Shown here in pieces: positions 16,077 to 24,075 of a stretch of 64,000 nt of DNA. Location: contig NZ_JBHLVH010000012.1 of NCBI RefSeq assembly GCF_042433515.1, positions 59,339-123,338 of the forward strand. The letters are read 5' to 3'. The notes below the pieces were generated by a model. That model had not been told where the DNA came from. It saw only the letters and a program-made list of their open reading frames with translations, and did no database searches. This DNA is from Kytococcus schroeteri (GTDB lineage Bacteria > Actinomycetota > Actinomycetes > Actinomycetales > Dermatophilaceae). Both the position numbers and the translations under genes were made by a program. How positions within the stretch are numbered: position 1 is the first letter of the stretch; each line of letters starts with the position of its first letter.

Positions 16077-17294
16077 TCAGTCTGCCTCGTGCGGTGGGGA
16101 GCTCACCACGGTGGAGAGGTCGTCGGCCTGGGCGGCCGCGCGCACGCGCTCCTGCCAACCGGAGATCTCCATCCAGTCGGGACGGGCCCGCACCGGTGCC
16201 AGGAGTCCCCGGTGGTGCAGGTCGGTGACGGCAGGCAGGTCCTCCAGGTGGAAGCGGCCCAGCAGCAGCAGGTCGATGGGGCGCCCGGCCCGCACGTGGT
16301 CGAGCAGGTTCAGCGCGCCGCGCAGGTACCCGGCGTCCTTGGTGAGCCCACCGGAGCGGAAGACGTGCACGCACGTGTTGTACGCCGCGGCGGGGTGCAC
16401 GCCCACCTCGGTCATGGCGGTGAACGCCTCCCGGAAGGTGTCGCCCTCCAGCATCCGGTGCACGGTGAGCACCCGTACGGCCAGCTCCCGCAGGCGGAAG
16501 GGGCTCAGGTCGCCGGCGGCCAGCTCGCCCAGCACGGCCAGCCCCTCGTGGGTCTCGTCGTAGCTGGTCAGGCCGGTGCGCAGCGTGCGCAGGGGCTGGC
16601 CGACGGCGTTCACCTGGGTGGCCAGGTGGGTGCCCAGCTCGTGCTGCACCAGCACCTCCAGGCGGTGCGGGGGCACGCGGACCGCTCTGCTGATGAGGAG
16701 GCGCTCGCCCAGCAGCGCCACGCCGGTGAAGTCGCGGCGCACCTCGGTGTGCACGCGCACCCGCGGGTCGATGCGGCGGTAGCGCTCGAACAGCGCCTCG
16801 GCGGACTCGCGCACCTCCTCGGCGCCCACCGTCTCCTGCGGCGGCTCGGGCACCTTGAGGTCGTCCACCACGTGCTGGGCGAAGGTCCGCAGACGGTCGG
16901 AGACGTCGCCGTACAGCTCCACCGAGAGGTCGCGGAAGATCGAGGTGCCACGGGTGCGCAGCATCTCCACCTGCACGCGCATCTCGCGCACCTTGCGGCG
17001 CAGCAGGGAGGCCAGGGTGGGGTCGCCCACCTCGTCCACCGGCAGCAGGTCGATCTGCGCCGAGAGCACCTCCAGGTCCGCCTGCGGCCGCCGGTAGGTG
17101 AACGGTGGCTCGTCGTGGGTGCCGGTCAGGAACTCCTCGCGGTGCACCTCGGCGTCGTCGGGCGTCACCTCGCGCAGGAAGTTCACGGAGTCGGCCAGCA
17201 GCGAGACGTTGTGCTCGATGGCGAGGTCGCGGGTCTCCCATGTGGCGGAACCCGGGGCGGCGGGCGGGGTGGGCGGTGTCGGCGAGCTGTTCAC
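16077..17294 (-). CDS. DUF1704 / MATCAP-like metallopeptidase (QEGLA-motif family), paralogue 1
   Basis: 405 residues of the family once named flavohemoglobin expression-modulating QEGLA-motif protein. The zinc motif HELGTH (HExxxH) lies near residue 220 and the second motif is YDETHEGLAVLGE near 250, with His where the family name has Gln. The same HExxxH/EGLA arrangement occurs in the eukaryotic MATCAP tubulin carboxypeptidases. It is the last gene of a four-gene minus-strand operon and is about 40% identical by eye to the paralogue at 18410-19633. Signals after HEGLA (FRSGGLTKDAGYLRG) are the same in both. The peptide substrate is unknown. Confidence 0.82.
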   Translation of the reverse strand: MNSSPTPPTPPAAPGSATWETRDLAIEHNVSLLADSVNFLREVTPDDAEVHREEFLTGTHDEPPFTYRRPQADLEVLSAQIDLLPVDEVGDPTLASLLRRKVREMRVQVEMLRTRGTSIFRDLSVELYGDVSDRLRTFAQHVVDDLKVPEPPQETVGAEEVRESAEALFERYRRIDPRVRVHTEVRRDFTGVALLGERLLISRAVRVPPHRLEVLVQHELGTHLATQVNAVGQPLRTLRTGLTSYDETHEGLAVLGELAAGDLSPFRLRELAVRVLTVHRMLEGDTFREAFTAMTEVGVHPAAAYNTCVHVFRSGGLTKDAGYLRGALNLLDHVRAGRPIDLLLLGRFHLEDLPAVTDLHHRGLLAPVRARPDWMEISGWQERVRAAAQADDLSTVVSSPPHEAD

Positions 17295-17320
17295 GGTGTC
17301 CTCTCGCGGGTGGGCTGGGA

Positions 17321-17362
17321 CGACCGGTGCGGGCGCGGAGTCCTCCGCGCCCGCACCGGTCG
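17321..17362. terminator. Perfect hairpin between ATP-grasp and DUF1704 genes
   Basis: Arms 17321-17340 and 17343-17362 are perfect 20-bp reverse complements with a 2-nt loop. It lies just after the stop of the ATP-grasp gene and 27 bp before the next gene of the same operon, so it may terminate, attenuate or protect mRNA 3' ends. Confidence 0.7.
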
Positions 17363-17369
17363 GTGGGTG

Positions 17370-18413
17370 TCAGAGCGTGGCGAGCGCCGCGTTGCGCAGC
17401 TGCCGGCCGTAGTGCTCGTGCATCGTCACCTTGTGCTCCAGGTTCTCGATGACGGCCGGGGCGAAGTCCACCTCGTACAGCGCCTGGCAGGAGCCGAGGC
17501 CGCCGGGGCTGAACACGTTGACCTCCATGAGCTTGTCGCCCACGATGTCCAGGCCCACCAGGAACATGCCGTCGGCCACCAGCTTGGGCCGCACGGCCTC
17601 CACCAGTTCGAGCATGCCGTTGGTGACCTCCACCTTCTCGGCGGAGCCGCCGGCGGACATGTTGGAGCGGATGTCGTCGCTTCCGCTGCGGCGGCGGAAG
17701 GCGGCCACCTTGCCGTCCACCGTGAGCGGCTGGCCGTTCATGAGGAACATCCGCACGTCGCCGTCCTTGGCCTCCGGCAGGAACTCCTGGGCCACCACGT
17801 AGCCGTCGCGGGCGATCGCCTCGATGATCTGGTTGAGATTGGGGGCCTCGTCCTCGTTCACCAGGAACACGCCGGACCCGCCGGAGCCCTGCAGCGGCTT
17901 GAGCACGGCCTTGCCGCCCAGCTCCTGGACGAACTCCTCGATGCGCTTCTCGTCGCGGGAGATGAGCGTGCGGGGGCGCACCCGCTCGGGGAACTGCTGG
18001 AAGTAGGCCTTGCTCAGGGCCTTGCTCAGGGCGCTGGGGTCGTTCACCACCAGCACGCCCTGGGCGGCCATGAGCTCGCCGAAGGCGATGCCGGCGTTGT
18101 TGGCCCAGGCGCTGCCCTCGCCCTCGTCGGCGGGGTCGGCGCGCAGCATCACCACGTCGAACTCGGAGACGGCGAACTGCTCCTCGCTCTCGGGCTTCTG
18201 CACGTCCTCGAGGTAGCGCTCCAGGGAGCGGTAGTTCTTGTCCTTGGCGCTGCGGCCGCGGGCCATCAGGGTGCCGTCGGGCTCGTACCCGAAGTCGCCC
18301 ATGCCCAGCAGCACCACCTCGTGGTCGCGGTTGGTGGCGGCCATGGCCAGGCGGGTGGTGGTGTAGACGTGCTTCTCGGTCATGACGTCGTTGACGACGA
18401 ACGCGATCTTCAT
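17370..18413 (-). CDS. Glutathione-synthase-like ATP-grasp ligase
   Basis: 347 residues. ATP-grasp features are complete: LKPLQGSGGSGVF (ATP-binding Lys172 and Gly loop), VVAQEFLPEAKDGDVRMF, RRSGSDDIRSNMSAGG, and the metal-binding KLMEVNVFSPGGL (Glu297, Asn299). The overall pattern is like bacterial GshB. Because actinobacteria make mycothiol instead of glutathione, and because the gene overlaps a DUF1704 peptidase gene by 4 bp (ATGA), it probably ligates an amino acid or small amine onto a peptide rather than making glutathione. Its substrates cannot be read from the sequence. Confidence 0.82.
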   Translation of the reverse strand: MKIAFVVNDVMTEKHVYTTTRLAMAATNRDHEVVLLGMGDFGYEPDGTLMARGRSAKDKNYRSLERYLEDVQKPESEEQFAVSEFDVVMLRADPADEGEGSAWANNAGIAFGELMAAQGVLVVNDPSALSKALSKAYFQQFPERVRPRTLISRDEKRIEEFVQELGGKAVLKPLQGSGGSGVFLVNEDEAPNLNQIIEAIARDGYVVAQEFLPEAKDGDVRMFLMNGQPLTVDGKVAAFRRRSGSDDIRSNMSAGGSAEKVEVTNGMLELVEAVRPKLVADGMFLVGLDIVGDKLMEVNVFSPGGLGSCQALYEVDFAPAVIENLEHKVTMHEHYGRQLRNAALATL

Positions 18414-19633
18414 GTCATCTCCTGGGTCAGGGTGGACAGGTCGGTGGTCTTCACGGCCGCCTGCAGACGCTCGGTCGCGCCGGCGTCGAGCAGCCAGTTG
18501 GAGGTGATGCGGGCCGGCCGCAGCAGGCCGCGCGCATCGAGGTCCTGCACCAGCGGCAGGTCCGACAGGGCGAACTTGCCCAGGAACAGGGTGTCCAGGC
18601 GGCCGCCGGTGCGCAGGTGCTCGAGCAGGTCGAGCAGGCCGCGCAGGTACACGGCGTCCTTGGTGAGCCCACCGGAGCGGTAGACGCGCATGGTGGTGGT
18701 GTACGCCGAGCGCCTCGGCACGCCCTCGTCCACCAGGGCGCCGAAGGCCTCGGCGAAGCCGGCGCCCTCGAGCATCCGGTCCACGGTGAGCACGCGCACG
18801 GCCAGCTGGCGCAGCCGGAAGGGGGTCAGCCCGCCGACGGCGATCTCGCCGAGCACGGCCAGCCCCTCCTGCGTCTCGTCGTACCCGGCCAGGCCGGACC
18901 CGAGGGTCTTCATGGGCTGCCCGGAGCCGTTCACCTGGGTCACCAGGTGGGTGCCCACCTCGTGGTGGATGAGGGCGTCCACGCGGTTGGTGGGCACGCT
19001 CGCGGCCTCGCTGATGAGGAGGGTGTCGCCCTCCACCAGCACGCCCGAGGTGTCGCTGCGCACCTCGGCGTGGATGCTCACGTCCGGGTCCACCTCGCGG
19101 TAGCGGGCGATCTCGTCCTGCGCTGCCTCGAGGAAGTCCTCGGCGTCCACCATCGAGCGGGGAGAGCCGGGCACGTCCAGCCCGGCCACGATGCGGCGAG
19201 CGGCGTCGCGCAGCTCGGTGGAGACCGCGCCGTAGAGCTCCACGGACATCTCGCGGAAGGTCTGTGAGCCGCGGCAGCGCAGCATGTCCAGCTGCAGCTG
19301 CATCTCGCGCCGCTTGTGGCGCAGCAGCTCGGCCAGCGTGGGGTCGGTGACCTCGTCCACCGGCACCTGGGCGATCTGCGCGGAGACCACGTCCGGGTCG
19401 GCGTCCAGCTCGCGGTAGGTGAACTCCGGCTCGGCGACCTCACCGTCGAGGAAGCGCTTCTTCTGCTCCTCGGCGTTCTCCGGGGTGACGTCCAGCAGGA
19501 AGCGCAGGGAGTCCGAGAGCATGGCCAGCGTGTGGTCCACGGCCAGGTCGGCCGGGTCCCAGGTGGCCTCCTCGGAGGACCCCTCGAGGGCGGTGGAGTC
19601 GGTGCTGGACGGGTCCTGCGGGGCCCCGCTCAT
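18410..19633 (-). CDS. DUF1704 / MATCAP-like metallopeptidase (QEGLA-motif family), paralogue 2
   Basis: 407 residues, with the zinc motif HHEVGTH near residue 222 and the classical QEGLA motif in YDETQEGLAVLGE. The start at 19633 overlaps the stop of the amidohydrolase gene (ATGA-type overlap) and its own stop overlaps the ATP-grasp start, so the three genes are translationally coupled. The presence of two divergent copies around one ATP-grasp gene suggests that they act on different substrates or as a heteromer. Confidence 0.82.
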   Translation of the reverse strand: MSGAPQDPSSTDSTALEGSSEEATWDPADLAVDHTLAMLSDSLRFLLDVTPENAEEQKKRFLDGEVAEPEFTYRELDADPDVVSAQIAQVPVDEVTDPTLAELLRHKRREMQLQLDMLRCRGSQTFREMSVELYGAVSTELRDAARRIVAGLDVPGSPRSMVDAEDFLEAAQDEIARYREVDPDVSIHAEVRSDTSGVLVEGDTLLISEAASVPTNRVDALIHHEVGTHLVTQVNGSGQPMKTLGSGLAGYDETQEGLAVLGEIAVGGLTPFRLRQLAVRVLTVDRMLEGAGFAEAFGALVDEGVPRRSAYTTTMRVYRSGGLTKDAVYLRGLLDLLEHLRTGGRLDTLFLGKFALSDLPLVQDLDARGLLRPARITSNWLLDAGATERLQAAVKTTDLSTLTQEMT

Positions 19634-20424
19634 CGGGTGCCCACCTCGCGCAGGGCGGCCAGCACCGGCTCGTGGGTGGCCGTGAGTGCACGCTGCAGCT
19701 GCTCCACGTGGGCGTCGTCCGGCCGGCCGGTCCACTCGTCCATGTAGAGCTTCTTGAACTCCAGCGCCAGGCACAGGCCGGTCGAGGGGTAGCGCTCGTG
19801 CACGAACCACGCCAGGGCGCGGCCCTCGAACTTCACGTTCTCCCGCACGTCGATGCGCTCGCCGTCCACCTCCTGGGACCCCAGGGACCGGGTGAAGGCG
19901 TCCACCACCGGGCGCCAGTGGGCGTCCACGGTGCCGGTGCCGAGGTTCACCTGGGGGTTCTCCTCCACCGGCTCGGGCTCGGCGTCGGCGCCGTTGCGGC
20001 GGTGGTTGTAGGAGTGCACGTCGTACACCACGAACGGCCCGCGGGCGGCCAGCTCGTCGAGGCGCTCGGCCAGGTCGGCGTAGAAGCGGTCGTACTGCTC
20101 CAGGCTGCGGGCGGCCACGTCCTCGTCCAGCGTCCCGTCGGCCCAGACGTCCAGGCCCCAGGCGTCCTCGGGGGAGCGGTACACGGCCTCCTCGCGGGGG
20201 CGGTTGAGGTCCACCTCGAAGCGCGAGTGGTGCACCAGCACGCGCGCCGGGGCGCCGGCGGCGATGCGGTCGGTGAAGGGGTCCTCCTCGCGGAAGCGGG
20301 TGTCCTCGTCGAGCACCATCGCCGCCGCGGTCTCCTCGCGCAGGCCGTGGCCGGCGTGGATGGAGGTGCCCACCAACTGGCCGGAGAAGTCGCCCACGAG
20401 TTCGTGCGTCGGGTTCTCGGTCAT
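19630..20424 (-). CDS. N-formylglutamate amidohydrolase-like protein
   Basis: 264 residues. The pattern of the FGase family is present: a loop TSIHAGHGLREE (His-containing metal site), VHHSRFEVDLNRPREEAVYR, and VVYDVHSYNHRR, ending in LCLALEFKKLYMDEWTG. FGase releases glutamate from N-formylglutamate in histidine breakdown, but no hut genes are nearby; instead it heads the operon with DUF1704 and ATP-grasp genes. A tailored amidase for a glutamate- or amino-acid-tagged substrate is therefore likely. Confidence 0.8.
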   Translation of the reverse strand: MTENPTHELVGDFSGQLVGTSIHAGHGLREETAAAMVLDEDTRFREEDPFTDRIAAGAPARVLVHHSRFEVDLNRPREEAVYRSPEDAWGLDVWADGTLDEDVAARSLEQYDRFYADLAERLDELAARGPFVVYDVHSYNHRRNGADAEPEPVEENPQVNLGTGTVDAHWRPVVDAFTRSLGSQEVDGERIDVRENVKFEGRALAWFVHERYPSTGLCLALEFKKLYMDEWTGRPDDAHVEQLQRALTATHEPVLAALREVGTR

Positions 20425-20521
20425 GGGCTTCTGTCTACTCGAGGAGGAGGCGCGGGGCCAGTGCGCCCGGCGGTCCGCCCCCGGTCCTGCCGGTCGATCC
20501 GCCTCCGGGCGGACCGTTCGG

Positions 20522-20554
20522 TAGAATCCGGCACCACCCCCACGGTGGTGCCGG
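20522..20554 (+). promoter_or_regulatory. mrp operon -10 box and leader hairpin
   Basis: TAGAAT at 20522-20527 is the best -10 box in this divergent spacer. It is directly followed by a perfect 11-bp hairpin (20528-20538 with 20544-20554, loop CCCAC), so transcription would start inside the hairpin, leaving a leader of about 130 nt before GTG 20663. The rest of the 238-bp spacer shows no other signal. Confidence 0.4.
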
Positions 20555-20662
20555 CCCCGTCTGGCATGCGTCGGGCGCCGCGGAGCAGCCCGACGCCCCG
20601 GCCCCGCCCGTCCCCTCCGGGGAGCCTGGCCGCTGTGACCGACGACCCCCGAGGAGTGCGCC

Positions 20663-23590
20663 GTGTTCATCGCCATCGCACTCCACCTGCTCGCCGCGCT
20701 CCTGGCCCCGCTGGGCGCCGCCCGGCTGGGACGCCGCGTCTTCCCCCTGCTGGCCCTCGTGCCGGCGGGCACGGCGGTGTGGGCCCTCACCCGGTCGGTG
20801 GCCGCCCGCGGGGACGCACCGCCGGTCGAGACCGTGCCGTGGGTGCCGAGCCTGGACCTCGAGCTGGCCTTCCGCCTCGACCCCCTGGCCTGGCTCATGG
20901 TGCTGGTGGTCGGCGCGGTGGGCGCCATGGTGCTCACCTACTGCACCGGCTACTTCGAGGACGACGAGAAGGGCCTGGGCCGCTTCGCCGCCTGCCTGGT
21001 GGGCTTCGCCGGCGCGATGGTGGGACTGGTCACCGCCGACGACGTGCTCGTGCTGTACCTCTTCTGGGAGGTCACCACGGTGCTCTCCTACCTGCTCATC
21101 GGCCACTCCTCGCAGCGGCGCGCCAGCCGCGTGGCCGCCGGGCAGGCCCTGGTGGTCACCACCTTCGGCGGTCTGGCGATGCTGGCCGGCCTGCTGCTGC
21201 TGGCCCGTGACGCCGGCACGCACCGCCTCTCGGAGCTCGTGGCCCACCCGCCGGCCGCCACGCTCACCACCTCGGTGGCCGTCGTGCTGGTGCTGCTGGG
21301 GGTGGCCAGCAAGTCGGCCCAGGTGCCCTTCCACTTCTGGCTCCCGGCGGCGATGGCCGCGCCCACCCCGGTGAGCGCCTTCCTGCACGCCGCGGCCATG
21401 GTCAAGGCGGGCGTCTACCTCGTGGCCCGTCTCGCCCCGGCGCTCGCGGACGTGCCGGTGTGGCGCTGGCTGCTCGTGCTCGGGGGTGCCCTGACGATGC
21501 TGCTCGGCGCGTGGCGGGCGATGCGGCAGGTGGACCTCAAGCTGTTGCTGGCCCACGGCACGGTGAGCCAGCTCGGCTTCCTCTGCCTGGTGCTGGGCGT
21601 GGGCAACGGCGACGCCGCGCTGGCGGGGGTGGCGCTGCTCGTGGCGCACGCGCTGTTCAAGTCCTCGCTCTTCCTGGCCGTCGGCGTCGTCGACCACGCC
21701 ACCGGCACCCGCGACCTGCGTCTGCTGCGCGGCCTACGCCGCTCGATGCCGTGGACCTTCTGGACCTGCGTGCTGGCCCTGGCCTCCATGGCGGGCATCC
21801 CGCCGCTGTACGGCTTCGTGGCCAAGGAGGCGGCGCTCGGAGCCCTGGAGCACGGCGGTCCCACGCCCGGGGACGGGTTCTCCACCCTCGCCCTGGTGGC
21901 CGTGGTGCTCGGGTCGGCGCTCACCGTGGCCTACAGCGGCCGCTTCCTCGTGCTGGGCCTGGGCGACCACGCCCCGGGCACCGACGAGCGGCCCGCCCCC
22001 TCCGGCCCCACTCCGGTGGGCCACGTCTCGCCCTGGGCCGTGGCCGTGCCGGTGGTGCTCGCCGAGGCCGGCCTGCTGCTGGCCCCCTTCGCGGGAAGGG
22101 TGGAGCACTGGCTGGCCCCGGCCGCCGGCCCCTGGCCCGCCACACCGGACCCGGTGCACCTGGCGCTCGTGCCCCACGTGGGCGTGCCGTTGGCCCTCAC
22201 CGGTGTGGTGCTGCTGGTCGGTGGCGCGCTGGTGCTGGCCGGCCGGCCGGTGGCGCGCTGGGCGGGTTCGCTGCCGCAGCTGCTCTCGGCGCAGCGCGGC
22301 TACCGCTGGACCATGCGCACCGTGGAGCGGGGCGCCAACGAGCTCACCGGTCACCTGCAGCGCGGCTCCCTGGAGCTCAACCTCGCGCTGGTCTTCGGCA
22401 CCTTCGTGCTGCTGCCCGGGTGGGCGCTGGCCACCGGCGTCGCCTGGCCCGAGCGGGTCCGCCTGGCTGACGGCCCGGCCCAGGTGGGCACCGCCGTGGT
22501 GGTGGCCCTGGCCGCGGTGGCCGCCGCCCGCTCCCGCCGCCGCCTGCGCGGTGTCTTCCTCGTGGGCGTCACCGGGTACGGCGTGGCCATGCTCTTCCTG
22601 CTGCACGGCGCCCCGGACCTCGCGCTCACACAGGTGCTGGTGGAGACCGTCTCCATCGCCGTGTTCGTGCTGGTGCTGCGCCACCTGCCGGTGCGCTTCC
22701 GCGACTTCTCCACCCCGCTGGACCGCCGCCTGCGCTGGCTGCTGGGCGCGGCCGTGGGCACGGTCATGTGCCTGCTGGCGGTCACCGCCTCGGCGGTGCG
22801 CACGGCCCCCCACGACCCGGAGGCGCTCGCCGAGCGCGCCAAGACCTTCGGGGGCGGCACCAACATCGTCAACGTCATCCTCGTGGACATCCGCGCCTGG
22901 GACACGATGGGGGAGCTCTCCGTGGTGCTCGTGGCCGCCACCGGCGTGGCCAGCCTGGTCTTCCTGCACAGCGAGCGCGTCACCACCAGCTACGACCGCG
23001 TCCGCGACGCCCTGGGCCGCCGCCGCAGCCACGCCGCGGTGAGCGAGGGCGGGGCCCGGTGGATCCCCGACGCCGGCGCGCTGCCGCCGGGCGGCCGCAG
23101 CCTCATGCTCGAGGTGGCCACCCGGCTGGTCTTCCACGTCATCATCGTGTGGTCGGTCTACCTGCTGCTGGCCGGGCACAACCACCCCGGCGGCGGGTTC
23201 GCGGCCGGTCTGGTGGCCGGGCTGGGACTGCTGCTGCGCTACCTGGCCGGTGGCCGCGCAGAGCTGGGAGCCGCCCTGCCCGTGGTGCCCGGCTGGCTGC
23301 TGGGTACGGGCCTGTTCCTCTCGGCCGGCACCGGTCTGGTCTCGCTGCTGGCCGGCGGCGAGGTGCTGCAGACCTGGACATACGACCTGCACCTGGGGCC
23401 GGTGGGCGAGCTGCACCTGGTGAGCTCGGTGGCCTTCGACGTGGGCGTCTACCTGGTGGTGGTGGGGCTGCTGCTGGACCTGCTCTCCTCGCTGGGCTCC
23501 GCCCTGGACCGTGACGCCCAGGAGCGGGGCGACCACACCGGCCGGGCCTCGGCGGTGCTCGCCGGCCACGAGGAGGAGGGTTCCCGGTGA
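20663..23590 (+). CDS. mnhA: Mrp Na+/H+ antiporter subunit A, fused with a subunit B domain
   Basis: 975 residues. The first ~500 residues are a NuoL-like ion-translocating domain (HSSQRRASRVAAGQALV, KSAQVPFHFWLPAAMAAPTP, HAAAMVKAGVYLVARL), followed by the MnhA extension and, from about residue 810, a MnhB domain (FHVIIVWSVYLLLAGHNHPG). The complex exchanges Na+ for H+ across the membrane and contributes to pH and salt tolerance. GAGGAG at 20651-20656 is the ribosome binding site before GTG. The A-B fusion is common in actinobacteria. The stop overlaps mnhC. Confidence 0.93.
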   Translation: MFIAIALHLLAALLAPLGAARLGRRVFPLLALVPAGTAVWALTRSVAARGDAPPVETVPWVPSLDLELAFRLDPLAWLMVLVVGAVGAMVLTYCTGYFEDDEKGLGRFAACLVGFAGAMVGLVTADDVLVLYLFWEVTTVLSYLLIGHSSQRRASRVAAGQALVVTTFGGLAMLAGLLLLARDAGTHRLSELVAHPPAATLTTSVAVVLVLLGVASKSAQVPFHFWLPAAMAAPTPVSAFLHAAAMVKAGVYLVARLAPALADVPVWRWLLVLGGALTMLLGAWRAMRQVDLKLLLAHGTVSQLGFLCLVLGVGNGDAALAGVALLVAHALFKSSLFLAVGVVDHATGTRDLRLLRGLRRSMPWTFWTCVLALASMAGIPPLYGFVAKEAALGALEHGGPTPGDGFSTLALVAVVLGSALTVAYSGRFLVLGLGDHAPGTDERPAPSGPTPVGHVSPWAVAVPVVLAEAGLLLAPFAGRVEHWLAPAAGPWPATPDPVHLALVPHVGVPLALTGVVLLVGGALVLAGRPVARWAGSLPQLLSAQRGYRWTMRTVERGANELTGHLQRGSLELNLALVFGTFVLLPGWALATGVAWPERVRLADGPAQVGTAVVVALAAVAAARSRRRLRGVFLVGVTGYGVAMLFLLHGAPDLALTQVLVETVSIAVFVLVLRHLPVRFRDFSTPLDRRLRWLLGAAVGTVMCLLAVTASAVRTAPHDPEALAERAKTFGGGTNIVNVILVDIRAWDTMGELSVVLVAATGVASLVFLHSERVTTSYDRVRDALGRRRSHAAVSEGGARWIPDAGALPPGGRSLMLEVATRLVFHVIIVWSVYLLLAGHNHPGGGFAAGLVAGLGLLLRYLAGGRAELGAALPVVPGWLLGTGLFLSAGTGLVSLLAGGEVLQTWTYDLHLGPVGELHLVSSVAFDVGVYLVVVGLLLDLLSSLGSALDRDAQERGDHTGRASAVLAGHEEEGSR

Positions 23591-24075
23591 CGCCGAGCCT
23601 CACCCTGTGCCTGCTGGTGGGTGTGCTGTCCGCCTGCGGGGTCTACCTGTTCCTCTCACGCAGCCTGGTGCGGATGCTCTTCGGCATGCTGCTGCTGGGC
23701 AACGGCGTGAACCTGCTCTTCCTCGTGGCGTCCGGGGACCCCGGACGCGCCCCCATCTCCGACGCCGCCGGCACCGGGCCCCTGAGCGACCCGCTGCCGC
23801 AGGCCATGGTGCTCACCGCCATCGTCATCTCACTGGCCATGACCGGCTTCGTCATGGCGCTGGCCCACCGCTCGTGGCAGGTGGCGCACACCGACGTGGT
23901 GCAGACCGATGCCGAGAGCCGCCGCATCTCGCGCCGCGCCGAGGCCAACAGCTACACACCCGAGGTGTTCGGAGAGGGGTCCAGCGACTCCGCCGACGAC
24001 CCCGCCGCGGAAGGCGACGACCCACCCGACGCCCCGCCCGCCGACGAGACCACGCACCCCGAGGAGGCCCGATGA
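23587..24075 (+). CDS. mnhC: Mrp antiporter subunit C
   Basis: 162 residues with three membrane helices and the NuoK-like motif FGMLLLGNGVNLLFLV, followed by QAMVLTAIVISLAMTGFVMA. The C-terminal ~45 residues are a charged cytoplasmic tail rich in Asp, Glu and Pro, which is a longer tail than usual. It overlaps both neighbours by 4 bp. Confidence 0.92.
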   Translation: MTPSLTLCLLVGVLSACGVYLFLSRSLVRMLFGMLLLGNGVNLLFLVASGDPGRAPISDAAGTGPLSDPLPQAMVLTAIVISLAMTGFVMALAHRSWQVAHTDVVQTDAESRRISRRAEANSYTPEVFGEGSSDSADDPAAEGDDPPDAPPADETTHPEEAR

